Origin: Halieaceae bacterium UBA4452
GTDB lineage: Bacteria > Pseudomonadota > Gammaproteobacteria > Pseudomonadales > Halieaceae
Assembly (NCBI GenBank): GCA_002389505.1
Contig: DGPA01000044.1
Coordinates: 81,375-145,374 of the forward strand
DNA length: 64,000 nucleotides
Reading direction: 5' to 3'
The position numbers were made by a program, and so were the translations under genes. Under the pieces are notes generated by a model. That model did not search any database. It saw only the letters and a list, made by a program, of their open reading frames with translations, and was not told the DNA's origin. How positions within the stretch are numbered: the first letter of the stretch is position 1; every line of letters starts with the position of its first letter. Shown one piece after another: positions 7,404-16,737 of this stretch.

Positions 7404-8911
7404 TACACAGCCTCCTTTGGGGTTAATAAGCCAGCAGTGCGTGCGATCTCCGGGGTCCATATACCCGCACTGTCATTTTTCCCTACACCCTCAAAAAAAG
7501 CTTCCATGGTTTCAAAGCGATGTTTGTTTTCGATGGCGCCGTTGACGATGCCGGCGAGGGAGCCCGCCCCAGCCGGACCCATCAGTGGGCGAGCAGATAT
7601 AAGATTGGTGAAATAAAGTCCAGGAATATGGTGTTCTTTGGCATGTTGGACCACGGGTGTGGTGCCAATAGCCAAGTCTGGCTTTAGAAAATCGATGGCG
7701 GATACATCATCCTCTAGTGACGCGCGGAAGCGAATTTCAACGCCTCGGGCTTCGAGCCACGCTCTGTCTTCTGCAGACCATGGCGTGCTGGCACAAGCCG
7801 TCCCGACGTAGGGTACGTCAGCGCCACATTCAATCAGTAGGCGTGCGACGAGCAGTTCAGAGCCCTCATAGCCGGATAGCGTAATCCGAGCGTTGATCGG
7901 GTGGTCTGCAATAACGGCACTGATACTGTTGCGGAGTTCATCACAATGCTTGCTCAGTGTTTCTTTGTTGAGGTTCAGGTGTTCCGCCACCTGTTCCAAC
8001 CAGCGTACGGTGCCCTCAACCCCCACGGGAGCACTACCAATAGTGGCGCGCCCTGCCTTGGAAAATTCACGCTGACTGGCGGTGTAGTGGGGGTGCAATG
8101 CGGCAACCAGATCACAGTTTAGAGCCGCGTAAAGTTCCCGCCATTCGCGTGTAGGTACCACTGGGCCCGCACTGGCGCCTAAAGGCTGCAGTAATCCGTT
8201 AATAGTAATGGCGTCTACGGGGAAAATTTCACCGAGGAGAGCTACTGATGGCTTGTCGCTGTTGATATCCGCACTCGCCGGGCGCGCAACGGGGCCTTGC
8301 TCCGCCTCACTTCGCGCGTAGCGCAGCATGGCTGCCGCTAGAATATCTTTAGCTTCCGCATGGGTTGGCACGCCAAAGCCGGGAACATCGATACCGATGA
8401 CGCGTACGCCATTAATTGCCTTGGGTAACAGATCAAGCGGTACACCGGATGCGGTCGGCACACATAAATTAATGACTACGATAGCGTCGTATTTGTCTGG
8501 ATCCGCTAAATCATGGGTGGCATCGCGAATATCCTCAAATAACTTTCCGGTGACAAGCGTCTCTGAATCAAAGGGAACGTAACCGACGGTCCGTTTTGCG
8601 CCATAAAAATGTGAGGTAAACGTCAATCCGTAAACACAGCAGGCCGAACCACTGAGCACGGTAGCTGTACGGCGCATCCGTAATCCGACACGCAGTGAGC
8701 CAAAAGCTGGACACATGCTTTGGGGCTGATCGTGTGGGCCCTGGGGATAGTCTTTAGCATACTGCTCAAGCGTCTCAGATTTTCCCGCCGCTTGGGCCGC
8801 TTCATACTGCTCGCTGCTGTTGTGACAGCCAGACTCTACTGACTGCTCAAGGGTGGTCAGGGGGATCATGTCCTCTGCAGCGGTCACAGCTTGAGACTCA
8901 GGCATCGTCAT
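7403..8911 (-). CDS. bchY: Chlorophyllide a reductase subunit Y
   Basis: 502 aa. NifD-like partner of BchZ in the reductase that makes the bacteriochlorin ring. Visible: CPAFGSLRVGLRMRRT followed by GSACCVYGLTF, which hold likely Fe-S cysteines, and a central nucleotide-like segment VRVIGIDVPGFG. GAGG lies six bases before the ATG at 8911; its first codons overlap the end of bchX by 14 bp. Ends in a TAATG overlap with bchZ. Confidence 0.96.
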   Translation of the reverse strand: MTMPESQAVTAAEDMIPLTTLEQSVESGCHNSSEQYEAAQAAGKSETLEQYAKDYPQGPHDQPQSMCPAFGSLRVGLRMRRTATVLSGSACCVYGLTFTSHFYGAKRTVGYVPFDSETLVTGKLFEDIRDATHDLADPDKYDAIVVINLCVPTASGVPLDLLPKAINGVRVIGIDVPGFGVPTHAEAKDILAAAMLRYARSEAEQGPVARPASADINSDKPSVALLGEIFPVDAITINGLLQPLGASAGPVVPTREWRELYAALNCDLVAALHPHYTASQREFSKAGRATIGSAPVGVEGTVRWLEQVAEHLNLNKETLSKHCDELRNSISAVIADHPINARITLSGYEGSELLVARLLIECGADVPYVGTACASTPWSAEDRAWLEARGVEIRFRASLEDDVSAIDFLKPDLAIGTTPVVQHAKEHHIPGLYFTNLISARPLMGPAGAGSLAGIVNGAIENKHRFETMEAFFEGVGKNDSAGIWTPEIARTAGLLTPKEAV

Positions 8912-9896
8912 AAATTACCTCAAGAGAGGGTTTATTCAGTGTGGTTGTATCGCAAAGGTCGGACAGAGTCGCCGGTTCGAGTGTGACATGACGACCGACC
9001 ACATCGCCGTCAAATAGGCCGAGTAATTGGTCTTGTGTCAGCGTGTTGGGTTGATGAGGGGGTGCCTTGGCTACGTTTTCTGCAAGACCCGCAAACAGGC
9101 TTCCCCACTCGCTATCAGGGTGTCCAATGATTTCATAGTTAGCGCTTTTTTTACGAATATCGTCATTAGCGGGAATGGAGGCTAGTTCGGGGATGCCCAC
9201 GGCTTTACAAAAGGCCTGTGCCTCCCCCGAGCCATCGTCTTTATTCGTTACCATGCCGGCCACCCCGACGTTGCCGCCCAGCCGACGGAAGTACTCGACC
9301 GCCGAGCAAACATTGTTGGCGACATAAAGGGACTGTAGGTCGTTAGAGGCGACGACGATCACTTTTTGACACATGTCGCGCGCAATCGGCAGCCCAAATC
9401 CACCACAAACAACATCGCCCAAGAAATCTAACAGCACATAATCAAAATCCCAGTCATGAAAGCCGAGTTTTTCCAGGGTTTCGAAGCCGTGAATAATCCC
9501 GCGACCACCACAGCCCCGGCCCACCTCGGGTCCGCCGAGCTCCATAGCAAACACCCCGTCGCGCTTGAAGCACACGTCCTCAACTCGGACTTCATCGCCC
9601 GCAGCTTTCTTGGCTGAGGCCGTTTCAATAATGGTGGGGCAAGCTTTTCCACCGAACAGTAACGACGTGGTGTCACTCTTTGGGTCACAGCCAATGAGTA
9701 AGACTTTTTTTCCCTGCTGGGCCATCATGTAGGAGAGATTTGATAGGGTAAAACTTTTACCAATACCGCCTTTTCCGTAAATCGCGATGACCTGTGTTTT
9801 CGGCGCATCAGCAGAAACGGTTGCCAGCAGGTCAGCCCGATCACCTGACTCAGCGAGGCCAGGGTCGTAGGTTTTTGGGGATTCTTGTGCGTTCAT
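8898..9896 (-). CDS. bchX: Chlorophyllide a reductase iron protein subunit X
   Basis: 332 aa with the ATG at 9896, which forms an ATGA overlap with the bchC stop and has GGAG six bases upstream (a start four codons earlier is open but less likely). NifH-like homodimeric ATPase that passes electrons to BchYZ. Visible: P-loop YGKGGIGKSF near residue 44, and cluster-ligand segments GRGCGGRGI and DVVCGGFGLP with the conserved cysteines of NifH/BchL/BchX proteins. The extra N-terminal 40 residues are normal for BchX. Confidence 0.96.
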   Translation of the reverse strand: MNAQESPKTYDPGLAESGDRADLLATVSADAPKTQVIAIYGKGGIGKSFTLSNLSYMMAQQGKKVLLIGCDPKSDTTSLLFGGKACPTIIETASAKKAAGDEVRVEDVCFKRDGVFAMELGGPEVGRGCGGRGIIHGFETLEKLGFHDWDFDYVLLDFLGDVVCGGFGLPIARDMCQKVIVVASNDLQSLYVANNVCSAVEYFRRLGGNVGVAGMVTNKDDGSGEAQAFCKAVGIPELASIPANDDIRKKSANYEIIGHPDSEWGSLFAGLAENVAKAPPHQPNTLTQDQLLGLFDGDVVGRHVTLEPATLSDLCDTTTLNKPSLEVIYDDA

Positions 9897-10837
9897 AGGA
9901 CGCTCCAATCGAGTACGGTTTTAAGGCAAAGAGGGTTGGTAAAGGCCTCTTGGTAGGCACTTGCCGCATCGAGCGCAGCAAAGCGATGAGTGATGAGATC
10001 ATCGATAACCAGCAGGTCATCGGCGAGCAGTTGAGCCGCCAAGGTCATATCGGTGAGCTGCCACTCTGCGGCGATGCGAACATCGAGTTCACGCATAAAA
10101 GCCGGTGCGAAATCGAATGTCACTGGCAGATGATAGAAGCCGGCAAGGACCACGGTGCTATTGGGGCCCATGTGAGAGACTGCCTGATTAATGATGCTGA
10201 CATCGCCACTGACGTCGATAACGGTTTGGTAATCTCGGCGGGGGTCATCTTGTTCACGGACTACCTCGCTAACCGCGGAGGTCATACGCTCCGGATGATG
10301 CTCCCACTGCGTCATCTGCCGGGCTCCCATTGCACTCGATACTCGGGCTACTAGCCGGCCCAACACGCCATTCCCGATAATTAATTCTGGGGTGCGCTCT
10401 GCTCCCAGCCTACGCACTGCATGTACAGCAGTGGCGATGAGCGCAAGTAGCACCGAGGCTTCCCGTGGCTCTCCAGGGAGGACGATGAGACGGCTCGTGG
10501 GAACCATTAGATATTTGGCGGCGCCGCCGAATAATCCGGCGACATCGGTGAAGCCTCGAGAGCCGGGAATAAATACCGCTTGACCCGGCTTGAGATCACC
10601 GGCGCTACCACACTCAATGACCCGTCCAACGCTCTCATACCCAGGCACCAGCGGGTATTCTAGACCGGGGAAGGCTGGCATATCACCCGTCCAAAGCAGT
10701 CGCTCGGTGCCGGTACTGATACCCGAATGAATGACTTCAACTAAACAGTCTTGGTCCGTTAACGCTGGCAGCATGACGTCGCGTACCGAGAGTTGCCCCG
10801 GGGCTTCGAATACAACGGCTGTCGACGCATGAGGCAT
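9893..10837 (-). CDS. bchC: 3-hydroxyethyl bacteriochlorophyllide a dehydrogenase
   Basis: 314 aa, MDR/alcohol-dehydrogenase fold. BchC oxidises the 3-hydroxyethyl group of the bacteriochlorin to the 3-acetyl group of BChl a. Visible: the GroES-like N-terminal domain with HSGISTGTERLLWTG and PLVPGYESVGRV, then a nucleotide-binding half starting near PELIIGNGVLGRL. It is the first gene of the bchCXYZ-puf operon; a promoter with an overlapping PpsR-type motif lies in the gap to crtF. Confidence 0.95.
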   Translation of the reverse strand: MPHASTAVVFEAPGQLSVRDVMLPALTDQDCLVEVIHSGISTGTERLLWTGDMPAFPGLEYPLVPGYESVGRVIECGSAGDLKPGQAVFIPGSRGFTDVAGLFGGAAKYLMVPTSRLIVLPGEPREASVLLALIATAVHAVRRLGAERTPELIIGNGVLGRLVARVSSAMGARQMTQWEHHPERMTSAVSEVVREQDDPRRDYQTVIDVSGDVSIINQAVSHMGPNSTVVLAGFYHLPVTFDFAPAFMRELDVRIAAEWQLTDMTLAAQLLADDLLVIDDLITHRFAALDAASAYQEAFTNPLCLKTVLDWSVL

Positions 10838-10912
10838 GATTTACCAGGCTTCCAGCTTGTTGTGTGAATGACATTGGCGCATCAGCATGTCCGATTATTT
10901 TTACTGTATCTC

Positions 10913-10930
10913 TGTCATTCTACTTAGACA
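10913..10930. promoter_or_regulatory. PpsR/CrtJ-type operator upstream of bchC
   Basis: TGTCATTCTACTTAGACA is a perfect TGTC-N10-GACA palindrome, the extended form of the TGT-N12-ACA motif bound by the redox/light repressor PpsR (CrtJ) in purple bacteria. On the minus strand it covers the -10 element of the predicted bchC promoter, as expected for a repressor site. Confidence 0.75.
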
Positions 10931-10944
10931 GTCGGTGGTGTCAA
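10917..10944 (-). promoter_or_regulatory. Sigma70-like promoter for the bchCXYZ-puf operon
   Basis: Minus strand: TTGACA (10944-10939), 16-base spacer, TAGAAT (10922-10917). The -35 box overlaps the crtF stop codon, and the -10 box lies inside the TGTC-N10-GACA palindrome. The ATG of bchC is about 80 bases downstream. Confidence 0.65.
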
Positions 10945-12095
10945 TAGTTTTTAACCGTATTTACCGTGCCACTGATGACTCTGACTAAAACGGGCATATT
11001 GCTGCGGTGTTCGGTGACTTCGCTAAAGCCGCCAGCGCGCAATAATTGGCTGATTTCGCTAGCGGTACGGGGTCGGCCCGAGCCCATAGCCCACAAATAC
11101 AGCCCAAAATAACCGTGCCCAATGGCTTCGCCACCGCGGGTACCCGCCATGGGTTCGGCAATGATGAGTTGGCCGCCCTCATTCAAAGCCTGCCGGGCCG
11201 CCTTGACGATAGCCAAGGCTTTATCGTCATCGTGGTCATGGAGAATGCGCACCAGAGAAATAACGTCAGCACCCAATGGCAGCGGGGCGTTAAATACATT
11301 GACGCCAGTAAATGATAGTTGCGCGTTGTCGGTGGCGCGCGCTGTAGCCGCCGCTGACGCCACTACGTCGGGTAAATCTGCGACGACCACCTTGAGGTGT
11401 GGATAGCGATCAATCGCCGCAGCAGCAAAGGCACCGGAGCCACCCCCGACATCCATTAGCGTGCCGGCGTGCTGCAAACGGCACGCGTCGAGAATGTGGG
11501 TGCTAATAATGGCCAGTGACTCGGCCATTAGATCACTGTATTTGGCGGCCGCTGCTGAATTGGAGGTGCCCTCGGCGTAGGGCCAATAGGCGGACAAAGC
11601 CGTTGATTCGCGGGTCATTAGCCGTTTTACCGGTGATTCTAGATCGTGATAAAGCAGTTTATGGTGATCCACCATGGCGGCAATGCCGGGATAGGCGAGT
11701 GTGGCCGTTCCCAGCTGCCCTAAGCCCCACAGCTCGGTGTCGAGTTGATCAATAAGCTTTAAGCTGGCTGCGCCTTTCAGTAAGGTGAGTAAGCCATCCC
11801 GGGATAAACCTACACGAGAAGCGATTTGATCGGTTGATAAAGCGCCGTCACGCAACGCGTCGAAGAGATTGAGCTGTACACAGGCTTGCAGGATTTGCGA
11901 GTACACAAAACCCGCCGTTATATGATGGAGTGCCACTGCCTGGCGATTGGCAATGCGCCGGATGAGCGGCAAGCGAGCTGCCCAGCGTTGAAATATTGGA
12001 TTCATCAACAACTGATTACGCCACTGATGAAGTCGTAATGTAAGGGATTGCTTGCCGCGGTGCTGTTTGGCAGCCGTAGTCGATGGACGGTTCAC
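10941..12095 (-). CDS. crtF: Carotenoid O-methyltransferase (demethylspheroidene/1-hydroxycarotenoid type)
   Basis: 384 aa SAM-dependent methyltransferase. CrtF methylates the 1-hydroxyl group of acyclic carotenoids; with CrtC and CrtD it yields spirilloxanthin. Visible: a dimerisation/winged-helix N-terminal part (ATRVGLS-like ASRVGLSRDGLLTLL), then the SAM motif I MDVGGGSGAFAAA and the following DLPDVV, and the C-terminal LIIAEPM and GGF.EVTEHRS elements typical of this family. It starts 11 bp after crtE and shares its promoter. Confidence 0.92.
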   Translation of the reverse strand: MNRPSTTAAKQHRGKQSLTLRLHQWRNQLLMNPIFQRWAARLPLIRRIANRQAVALHHITAGFVYSQILQACVQLNLFDALRDGALSTDQIASRVGLSRDGLLTLLKGAASLKLIDQLDTELWGLGQLGTATLAYPGIAAMVDHHKLLYHDLESPVKRLMTRESTALSAYWPYAEGTSNSAAAAKYSDLMAESLAIISTHILDACRLQHAGTLMDVGGGSGAFAAAAIDRYPHLKVVVADLPDVVASAAATARATDNAQLSFTGVNVFNAPLPLGADVISLVRILHDHDDDKALAIVKAARQALNEGGQLIIAEPMAGTRGGEAIGHGYFGLYLWAMGSGRPRTASEISQLLRAGGFSEVTEHRSNMPVLVRVISGTVNTVKNY

Positions 12096-12106
12096 GCTAA
12101 CGTCAT

Positions 12107-12985
12107 TCAGGCCGCACAGCGCGCAAAACCAGTGGGGAAAAAGCGCTCCGATTGTTTTTCAACGAGGGAGACTAATAGCGCCTTACCCGTGCAGTCGGGA
12201 ATGGAGGCAATACCCTCGTTGAGCAGCTGGTTTAATAGCTTGATGGCGCCTTCGAGACCGAGTTCATGCACGGCGTTGGGTCTGCCCAACACGGCGTCGC
12301 GCCCAGAGGGCTTGCCCATTTGTGCGCTCACGCCAACACAGTCTTGAATGTCGTCGGCCACCTGATAAGCCTGACCAATAGCTGAGCCCAGCATTGCCCA
12401 CGGGAGGTGATCTTGACCGGCAGCAGCAGCGCCAGCACAGGTAGCGGCGACGAACAGTGCGCCGGTCTTACATTGGTGGTAAGTGGCGGTATCTATCGAA
12501 GGCTCGCACTCCCAGGCCTGTCCTGCACAGATGCCCTGAGGTGCCCCGACTCCGGCGGTAATAATCTGACTGACCGTCGCTAGGCGTTTCGGGTCCTTGG
12601 TATGGAACCCGCACACCGCGAGTTGCTGCAATGCCGAAACGATGAGGGTGTCGCCCGTGAGCACCGCAATTCTTTCGCCGAAGGCTGAATGCACGGAAGG
12701 CTTGCCGCGTCGTGCGGTCGCGTCGTCGAAGCAGGGTAGATCGTCGTGGACCAGGGAAGCACAATGCAGCATCTCAATGGCAATGGCGGCTGCCATGCCT
12801 AGTCGGGGATCACCATCACCGTTGGCCATTGCCGCGGCTAAGCACAATTTTGGGCGCACTCGCGCACCGCCGGGGAACACGGCGTAATCTAGTGCTCTCG
12901 CCAATTGAGGTGGGCAGGGAGGTGTGGTGGCTGCCTGGATGGCCATGTTCAGATGGTGTTCACAATCTAGACGTTCGTTAACCAT
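12107..12985 (-). CDS. crtE: Geranylgeranyl diphosphate synthase
   Basis: 292 aa trans-prenyltransferase. It condenses IPP units to GGPP for phytoene and for the bacteriochlorophyll tail. Visible: FPGGARVRPKLCL near 37-49, first Asp-rich motif with Asp81/82 and Asp87/88 in VHDDLPCFDDA, and the second in QVADDIQDCVG. GGAG six bases before the ATG. First gene of the crtE-crtF unit, divergent from crtC over a gap with PpsR-type motifs. Confidence 0.94.
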   Translation of the reverse strand: MVNERLDCEHHLNMAIQAATTPPCPPQLARALDYAVFPGGARVRPKLCLAAAMANGDGDPRLGMAAAIAIEMLHCASLVHDDLPCFDDATARRGKPSVHSAFGERIAVLTGDTLIVSALQQLAVCGFHTKDPKRLATVSQIITAGVGAPQGICAGQAWECEPSIDTATYHQCKTGALFVAATCAGAAAAGQDHLPWAMLGSAIGQAYQVADDIQDCVGVSAQMGKPSGRDAVLGRPNAVHELGLEGAIKLLNQLLNEGIASIPDCTGKALLVSLVEKQSERFFPTGFARCAA

Positions 12986-13017
12986 AAAGAACTCCTCAAT
13001 CTAGAAACCTGTTATTA

Positions 13018-13028
13018 TGTAAATTACA
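13018..13028. promoter_or_regulatory. TGTAA-A-TTACA palindrome in the crtE/crtC gap
   Basis: An 11-bp perfect palindrome in the 148-bp gap between divergent crtE and crtC. Its right half TAAATTACA recurs 32 bp further on, inside the TGT-N12-ACA site, suggesting a paired operator. The N5 spacing differs from the PpsR consensus, so its binder is uncertain. Confidence 0.45.
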
Positions 13029-13042
13029 ATAGACATCATAAC

Positions 13043-13060
13043 TGTTCAAGATAAATTACA
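13043..13060. promoter_or_regulatory. TGT-N12-ACA operator between crtE and crtC
   Basis: TGTTCAAGATAAATTACA has exactly twelve bases between TGT and ACA, matching the PpsR/CrtJ core. It lies 58 bases from the crtE start and 73 from the crtC start, well placed to control both divergent units. Confidence 0.6.
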
Positions 13061-13133
13061 GTCAGTGTGCAGAAGGACCGCTGGCGTCGGACGCTTGTCA
13101 GCGCCCCACGATGCTGTAACGAGGAGATATCCC

Positions 13134-14114
13134 GTGAACCCTGTCGTTGACATTCAACAGCCACTTGCGCCACCGGGTCTGCGGTTTGATCCACTGATTC
13201 CTAGTGGCGGCTATCAATGGTGGTATGTCGATGCATTTTCAGATGACGGGCAGTCGGGTCTCACGGTGATTGTTTTTATTGGCAGTGTTTTTTCGCCGTA
13301 TTACGCGCGTGCCCGACAAACCGGTAACCCTGATGCGGAAAATTTTTGTAGCGTCAACGCCATTTTTTATGGTCCAGACCGTAAGCGCTGGGCTATGACT
13401 GAGCGAGGTAAGGGTGATGTAACGCGCAATCGCCATTATTTGCAGTTAGCGAGCAGTGGTATAGACCTAAAAGAAAGCGTACTCCAGCTCTCGATTGATG
13501 AAGTCTGCGTGCCGTTTCCCAGCCGCTTACGCGGTGTGGTAAGGGTTGACTTGGGCACCTGTACTGATCAGTGTTTTGCCCTTGATGAGCAAGGTCAGCA
13601 TCGGTGGTGGCCTGTCTCGCCTAGAGCCCGGGTATCCGTTGAACTCGATCGACCTAACCTCGCTTGGCAGGGGTCGGGCTATGTAGACTGCAACGCCGGT
13701 ACCGTACCCTTGGAAAGCACATTCTCGGGGTGGCATTGGACGCGCACCGATCCCATCAACGGTGAGAGCTGGATCTTTTATAATCGGGAGAGCGTGTCGG
13801 GGGCAAAAGAGGGCCTCACGCTTCGGTATACCGATGGCGGTGGTTTACAGCGTGGCATCGCGCTCGATGATGGCCCACCGGTGAAGCCGACACCTATCTG
13901 GCGATGTGCAAGACCGGTTGCCAGAACTTCCGGGCCATCACGGATTATTAAGACATTGGAAGATACGCCGTTTTACGCGCGCTCTAAAATGGCGGTGGAA
14001 CATGCAGGAGAGCAGTATACTGCCATGCATGAATACGTCGATTTGAAGCGGTTTAGTCGTCCTTGGGTGCAGCGATTGCTGCCTTTTAGGATGCCCCGTC
14101 GAGCTCGTGAATAA
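13134..14114 (+). CDS. crtC: Hydroxyneurosporene synthase (carotenoid 1,2-hydratase)
   Basis: 326 aa. The GTG at 13134 follows GAGGAG and is preferred over an ATG 23 codons upstream whose extra residues do not look like CrtC. CrtC adds water across the 1,2 double bond of acyclic carotenoids. Visible: PSGGYQWWYVDAFSDDG near the N-terminus (typical of CrtC), NAIFYGP, WHWTRTDPINGESWIFYN in the C-terminal half. The only plus-strand crt gene; its stop is 5 bp from the crtB stop on the other strand. Confidence 0.93.
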   Translation: MNPVVDIQQPLAPPGLRFDPLIPSGGYQWWYVDAFSDDGQSGLTVIVFIGSVFSPYYARARQTGNPDAENFCSVNAIFYGPDRKRWAMTERGKGDVTRNRHYLQLASSGIDLKESVLQLSIDEVCVPFPSRLRGVVRVDLGTCTDQCFALDEQGQHRWWPVSPRARVSVELDRPNLAWQGSGYVDCNAGTVPLESTFSGWHWTRTDPINGESWIFYNRESVSGAKEGLTLRYTDGGGLQRGIALDDGPPVKPTPIWRCARPVARTSGPSRIIKTLEDTPFYARSKMAVEHAGEQYTAMHEYVDLKRFSRPWVQRLLPFRMPRRARE

Positions 14115-14119
14115 GCCGA

Positions 14120-15160
14120 TTACGATTTTTGACGTTGGCTACTATCAAGGTGGGCGAATAGGTCGAGCATCCATGTCATTCGCTGGTAAAAAGCACGCAA
14201 TGGCGTCAAGCCTAGATAGGAATCGCTGCGTTGTCCCGCGTCGGCCGATAGCTGGATTAAATACCGACACTCATCGAGAGGGGGCGCATTCAACGCCTCT
14301 GACGTGAGCGCGGGTGTTTTTGTCGCGAGCGCAAGCAGTCGTAGCTTAGCACTCGCACTGACCACCGCGCGCTGATCGACAGCGTTGTGCTGGAGGCCAG
14401 ATAAGGTGTCACCAATCGCCGCGTAAAGTAATCGCGCCGCATAGATGCCGCCACGGCAACTTTTAGGCAAGGCCTGAATACCCACATCGGCTCGGGCATA
14501 CAGGGTTTTTGCGGCGAGGAGTAGATCGGCTATTACGCTACCCAAGGCGTCGGTGTACTCCGGACATTCAAGAAATGCATCAGGATCGATCCCCGCGGCT
14601 AACAGCGCGTTAATGGGTAGATAGATGCGGCCATTACGCGCATCCTCACCCACATCACGAGCAATATTGGTGAGTTGCATCGCCACCCCTAAGTCGGCTG
14701 CCCTTGCCAGAGTTGGCGCCTCTCTGATTCCCATCAGTAGCGCCATCATGACGCCAACACTGCCCGCTACCCGGGCCGAATAGTCATACACCTCCGATAG
14801 ATTTTGATAGCGGCGACCCGTGTTGTCCCAGGCAAACCCTTCAAGTAAGGCATCGAGTAATGCTCTAGGAATGTTATGGTCTTGAATGATGTGAGATAAC
14901 ACGCGATCAACGGGATTATCACTGACTTGGGTACTGTAAACACAGTCCAGACGGTGCTGCAGGACCACCAGGGCTGCGCTGGGGTTGTCCCCTTCGTCAA
15001 TCAGGTCATCGGCCTCCCGACAAAAAGCGTAGAGGCCGCTCGCAGCATTTTTTAGCGCTGGTGGCAGTAACTGTGAGGCCAGCCAAAACGAGCGCGAACC
15101 GGTGCTCAAGGAGGCTCGGCAAACCGCTAGGTCGGTAAATGGTGTGGGTAGACTGGTCAC
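14120..15160 (-). CDS. crtB: Phytoene synthase
   Basis: 346 aa squalene/phytoene synthase family. Condenses two GGPP to phytoene, the first committed carotenoid step. Visible: SRSFWLASQLLP, the Asp-rich CREADDLIDEGD, and the second motif NIARDVGEDARNGRIYLP. The ATG overlaps the crtI stop (ATGA), so crtI-crtB form one translationally coupled unit. Confidence 0.95.
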   Translation of the reverse strand: MTSLPTPFTDLAVCRASLSTGSRSFWLASQLLPPALKNAASGLYAFCREADDLIDEGDNPSAALVVLQHRLDCVYSTQVSDNPVDRVLSHIIQDHNIPRALLDALLEGFAWDNTGRRYQNLSEVYDYSARVAGSVGVMMALLMGIREAPTLARAADLGVAMQLTNIARDVGEDARNGRIYLPINALLAAGIDPDAFLECPEYTDALGSVIADLLLAAKTLYARADVGIQALPKSCRGGIYAARLLYAAIGDTLSGLQHNAVDQRAVVSASAKLRLLALATKTPALTSEALNAPPLDECRYLIQLSADAGQRSDSYLGLTPLRAFYQRMTWMLDLFAHLDSSQRQKS

Positions 15161-16731
15161 CCGTGGGCCGCCTTAGAGGTCGCAATAGTCTCTGGCGCGG
15201 GCACAATTCCATCTAAGACTTTCGCAGAGGAGATAACGCCGGGTATACCCGCGCCAGGATGAGTCCCGGCGCCCACTAGGTACAATCCTTCAATATCTTC
15301 ACTTCTATTATGCGGCCTAAACCACGCACTTTGGGTGATCCGCGGCTCAAAGCTAAAGCCGGCGCCCTTATAGGAATTGAGCCGATTCTGAAAATCCAGC
15401 GGCGTTAACATTCGCGACGTGACAATGCGCTCGCTGAGGTTGGGCAGCACGGTCTGCTCGAGCCGCTCAACGATGGCGCGCCGAAAGGGCTCGGCGTGTG
15501 TTTCCCAGTCTATGGGAGCATCCAAATGGGGCACGGGTACCAACGCGTAAAAAGTATCGCAGCCATCGGGTGCCATCCCTGGGTCAGTGGCGGTGGGGCG
15601 GTGGAGGTAGAGACTGAAATCATCGCTGAGGTGTTTGTGTTTAAAGATATCTACCAGCAGCTCTTTATACCGCGGACCGAGTAAAATCGAGTGGTGGGGT
15701 ACCTCTGGATACTGACCCTTGGTTCCAAAGTACCAGACAAACAAGCCATTGGAATAGGCCGCTTTTTCGATCTTTTTATTGGTCCAGCGTTTGCGTTTAC
15801 TCGCATCAATAAGATGGCGATAGGTCCAGGCTGAGTCGGCGTTGGAGATCACCACATCTGCATTAAGGATGTGACCATTTTGTAGCGTCACACCGGTAGC
15901 ACGCTGATTATCGACATTAATTTTAGCGACCTCAGCGTTGAGTAAAATATGATTACCCTGGCCTTCGATTAACTGGCTCAAGCCCTTGACTAGGCTCGCC
16001 GTGCCGCCCATAGCCGACCAAACACCAAATTGCTGCTCAAGGTAAGAGATCAGTGAATACACGCTTGTCACCGAGAACGGATTGCCGCCGATGAGCAACG
16101 GGTGAAAACTCATGACTTGACGTAAATAGGGGTCTTTGATGTGACGGGAGACCAGGTTGTAGACGCTGCGGTCACTGCGCATGCCGATGAGATTGGGTAA
16201 AAACTTAATCAGCTGCCAGAGGCTGTCGAAGGATTTAAAGCCGAGTTTTTCAAAGCCCACGCGGTACCGTTTTTCACTCGCTTTTAAATACCGTAGGTAA
16301 CCGTCCACATCCGCTGGATTGAAGCGGCGTATTTCATCGAGGGTTCGCTGCCGGTCACCGCTGTAGTCAAAGGTCTTGCCGTCGTCGAAGACAATCTGGA
16401 AGAAGGGGTCCATAGGCCGCAAGTCGACATCGTCCTGCAGTTGCTTGCCACACAGCTGCCACAACTCCTCGAGTAAAAAAGGTGCCGTAATAATGGTAGG
16501 GCCGGCATCGAAAATAAAGCCGTCTTGGTGATAGGCATAAGCACGTCCGCCTGGCGCATCGAGTTTTTCTAACACGGTGACGCGATAGCCCCGGGCCCCT
16601 AGGCGTATGGCCGCGGCGAGACCACCAAAGCCGCTACCAATCACAATCGCGTGAGCGCGCGGATCAGTCAGATCGACCGAGCTGGGCAGTTTGCCGTGAA
16701 GGGTACTCAATGTGTTCATATTTTGCGACAC
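15157..16731 (-). CDS. crtI: Phytoene desaturase
   Basis: 524 aa FAD-dependent desaturase. CrtI introduces double bonds into phytoene; a four-step enzyme giving lycopene fits the spirilloxanthin-type gene set. Visible: Rossmann motif VIGSGFGGLAAAIRLG (about 31-46), GGRAY.YHQDGFIFDAGPTIIT, and the C-terminal YLVGAGTHPGAGIPGV signature. The start is a GTG at 16731 or an ATG four codons later. A TGTC-N10-GACA motif lies 7 bp upstream. Confidence 0.95.
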   Translation of the reverse strand: MSQNMNTLSTLHGKLPSSVDLTDPRAHAIVIGSGFGGLAAAIRLGARGYRVTVLEKLDAPGGRAYAYHQDGFIFDAGPTIITAPFLLEELWQLCGKQLQDDVDLRPMDPFFQIVFDDGKTFDYSGDRQRTLDEIRRFNPADVDGYLRYLKASEKRYRVGFEKLGFKSFDSLWQLIKFLPNLIGMRSDRSVYNLVSRHIKDPYLRQVMSFHPLLIGGNPFSVTSVYSLISYLEQQFGVWSAMGGTASLVKGLSQLIEGQGNHILLNAEVAKINVDNQRATGVTLQNGHILNADVVISNADSAWTYRHLIDASKRKRWTNKKIEKAAYSNGLFVWYFGTKGQYPEVPHHSILLGPRYKELLVDIFKHKHLSDDFSLYLHRPTATDPGMAPDGCDTFYALVPVPHLDAPIDWETHAEPFRRAIVERLEQTVLPNLSERIVTSRMLTPLDFQNRLNSYKGAGFSFEPRITQSAWFRPHNRSEDIEGLYLVGAGTHPGAGIPGVISSAKVLDGIVPAPETIATSKAAHG

Positions 16732-16737
16732 TCAGCC

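Noticed and set aside
14107..14307. Plus-strand open frame after crtC
   Set aside because: It lies over the 3' end of crtB on the other strand and shows no independent features.
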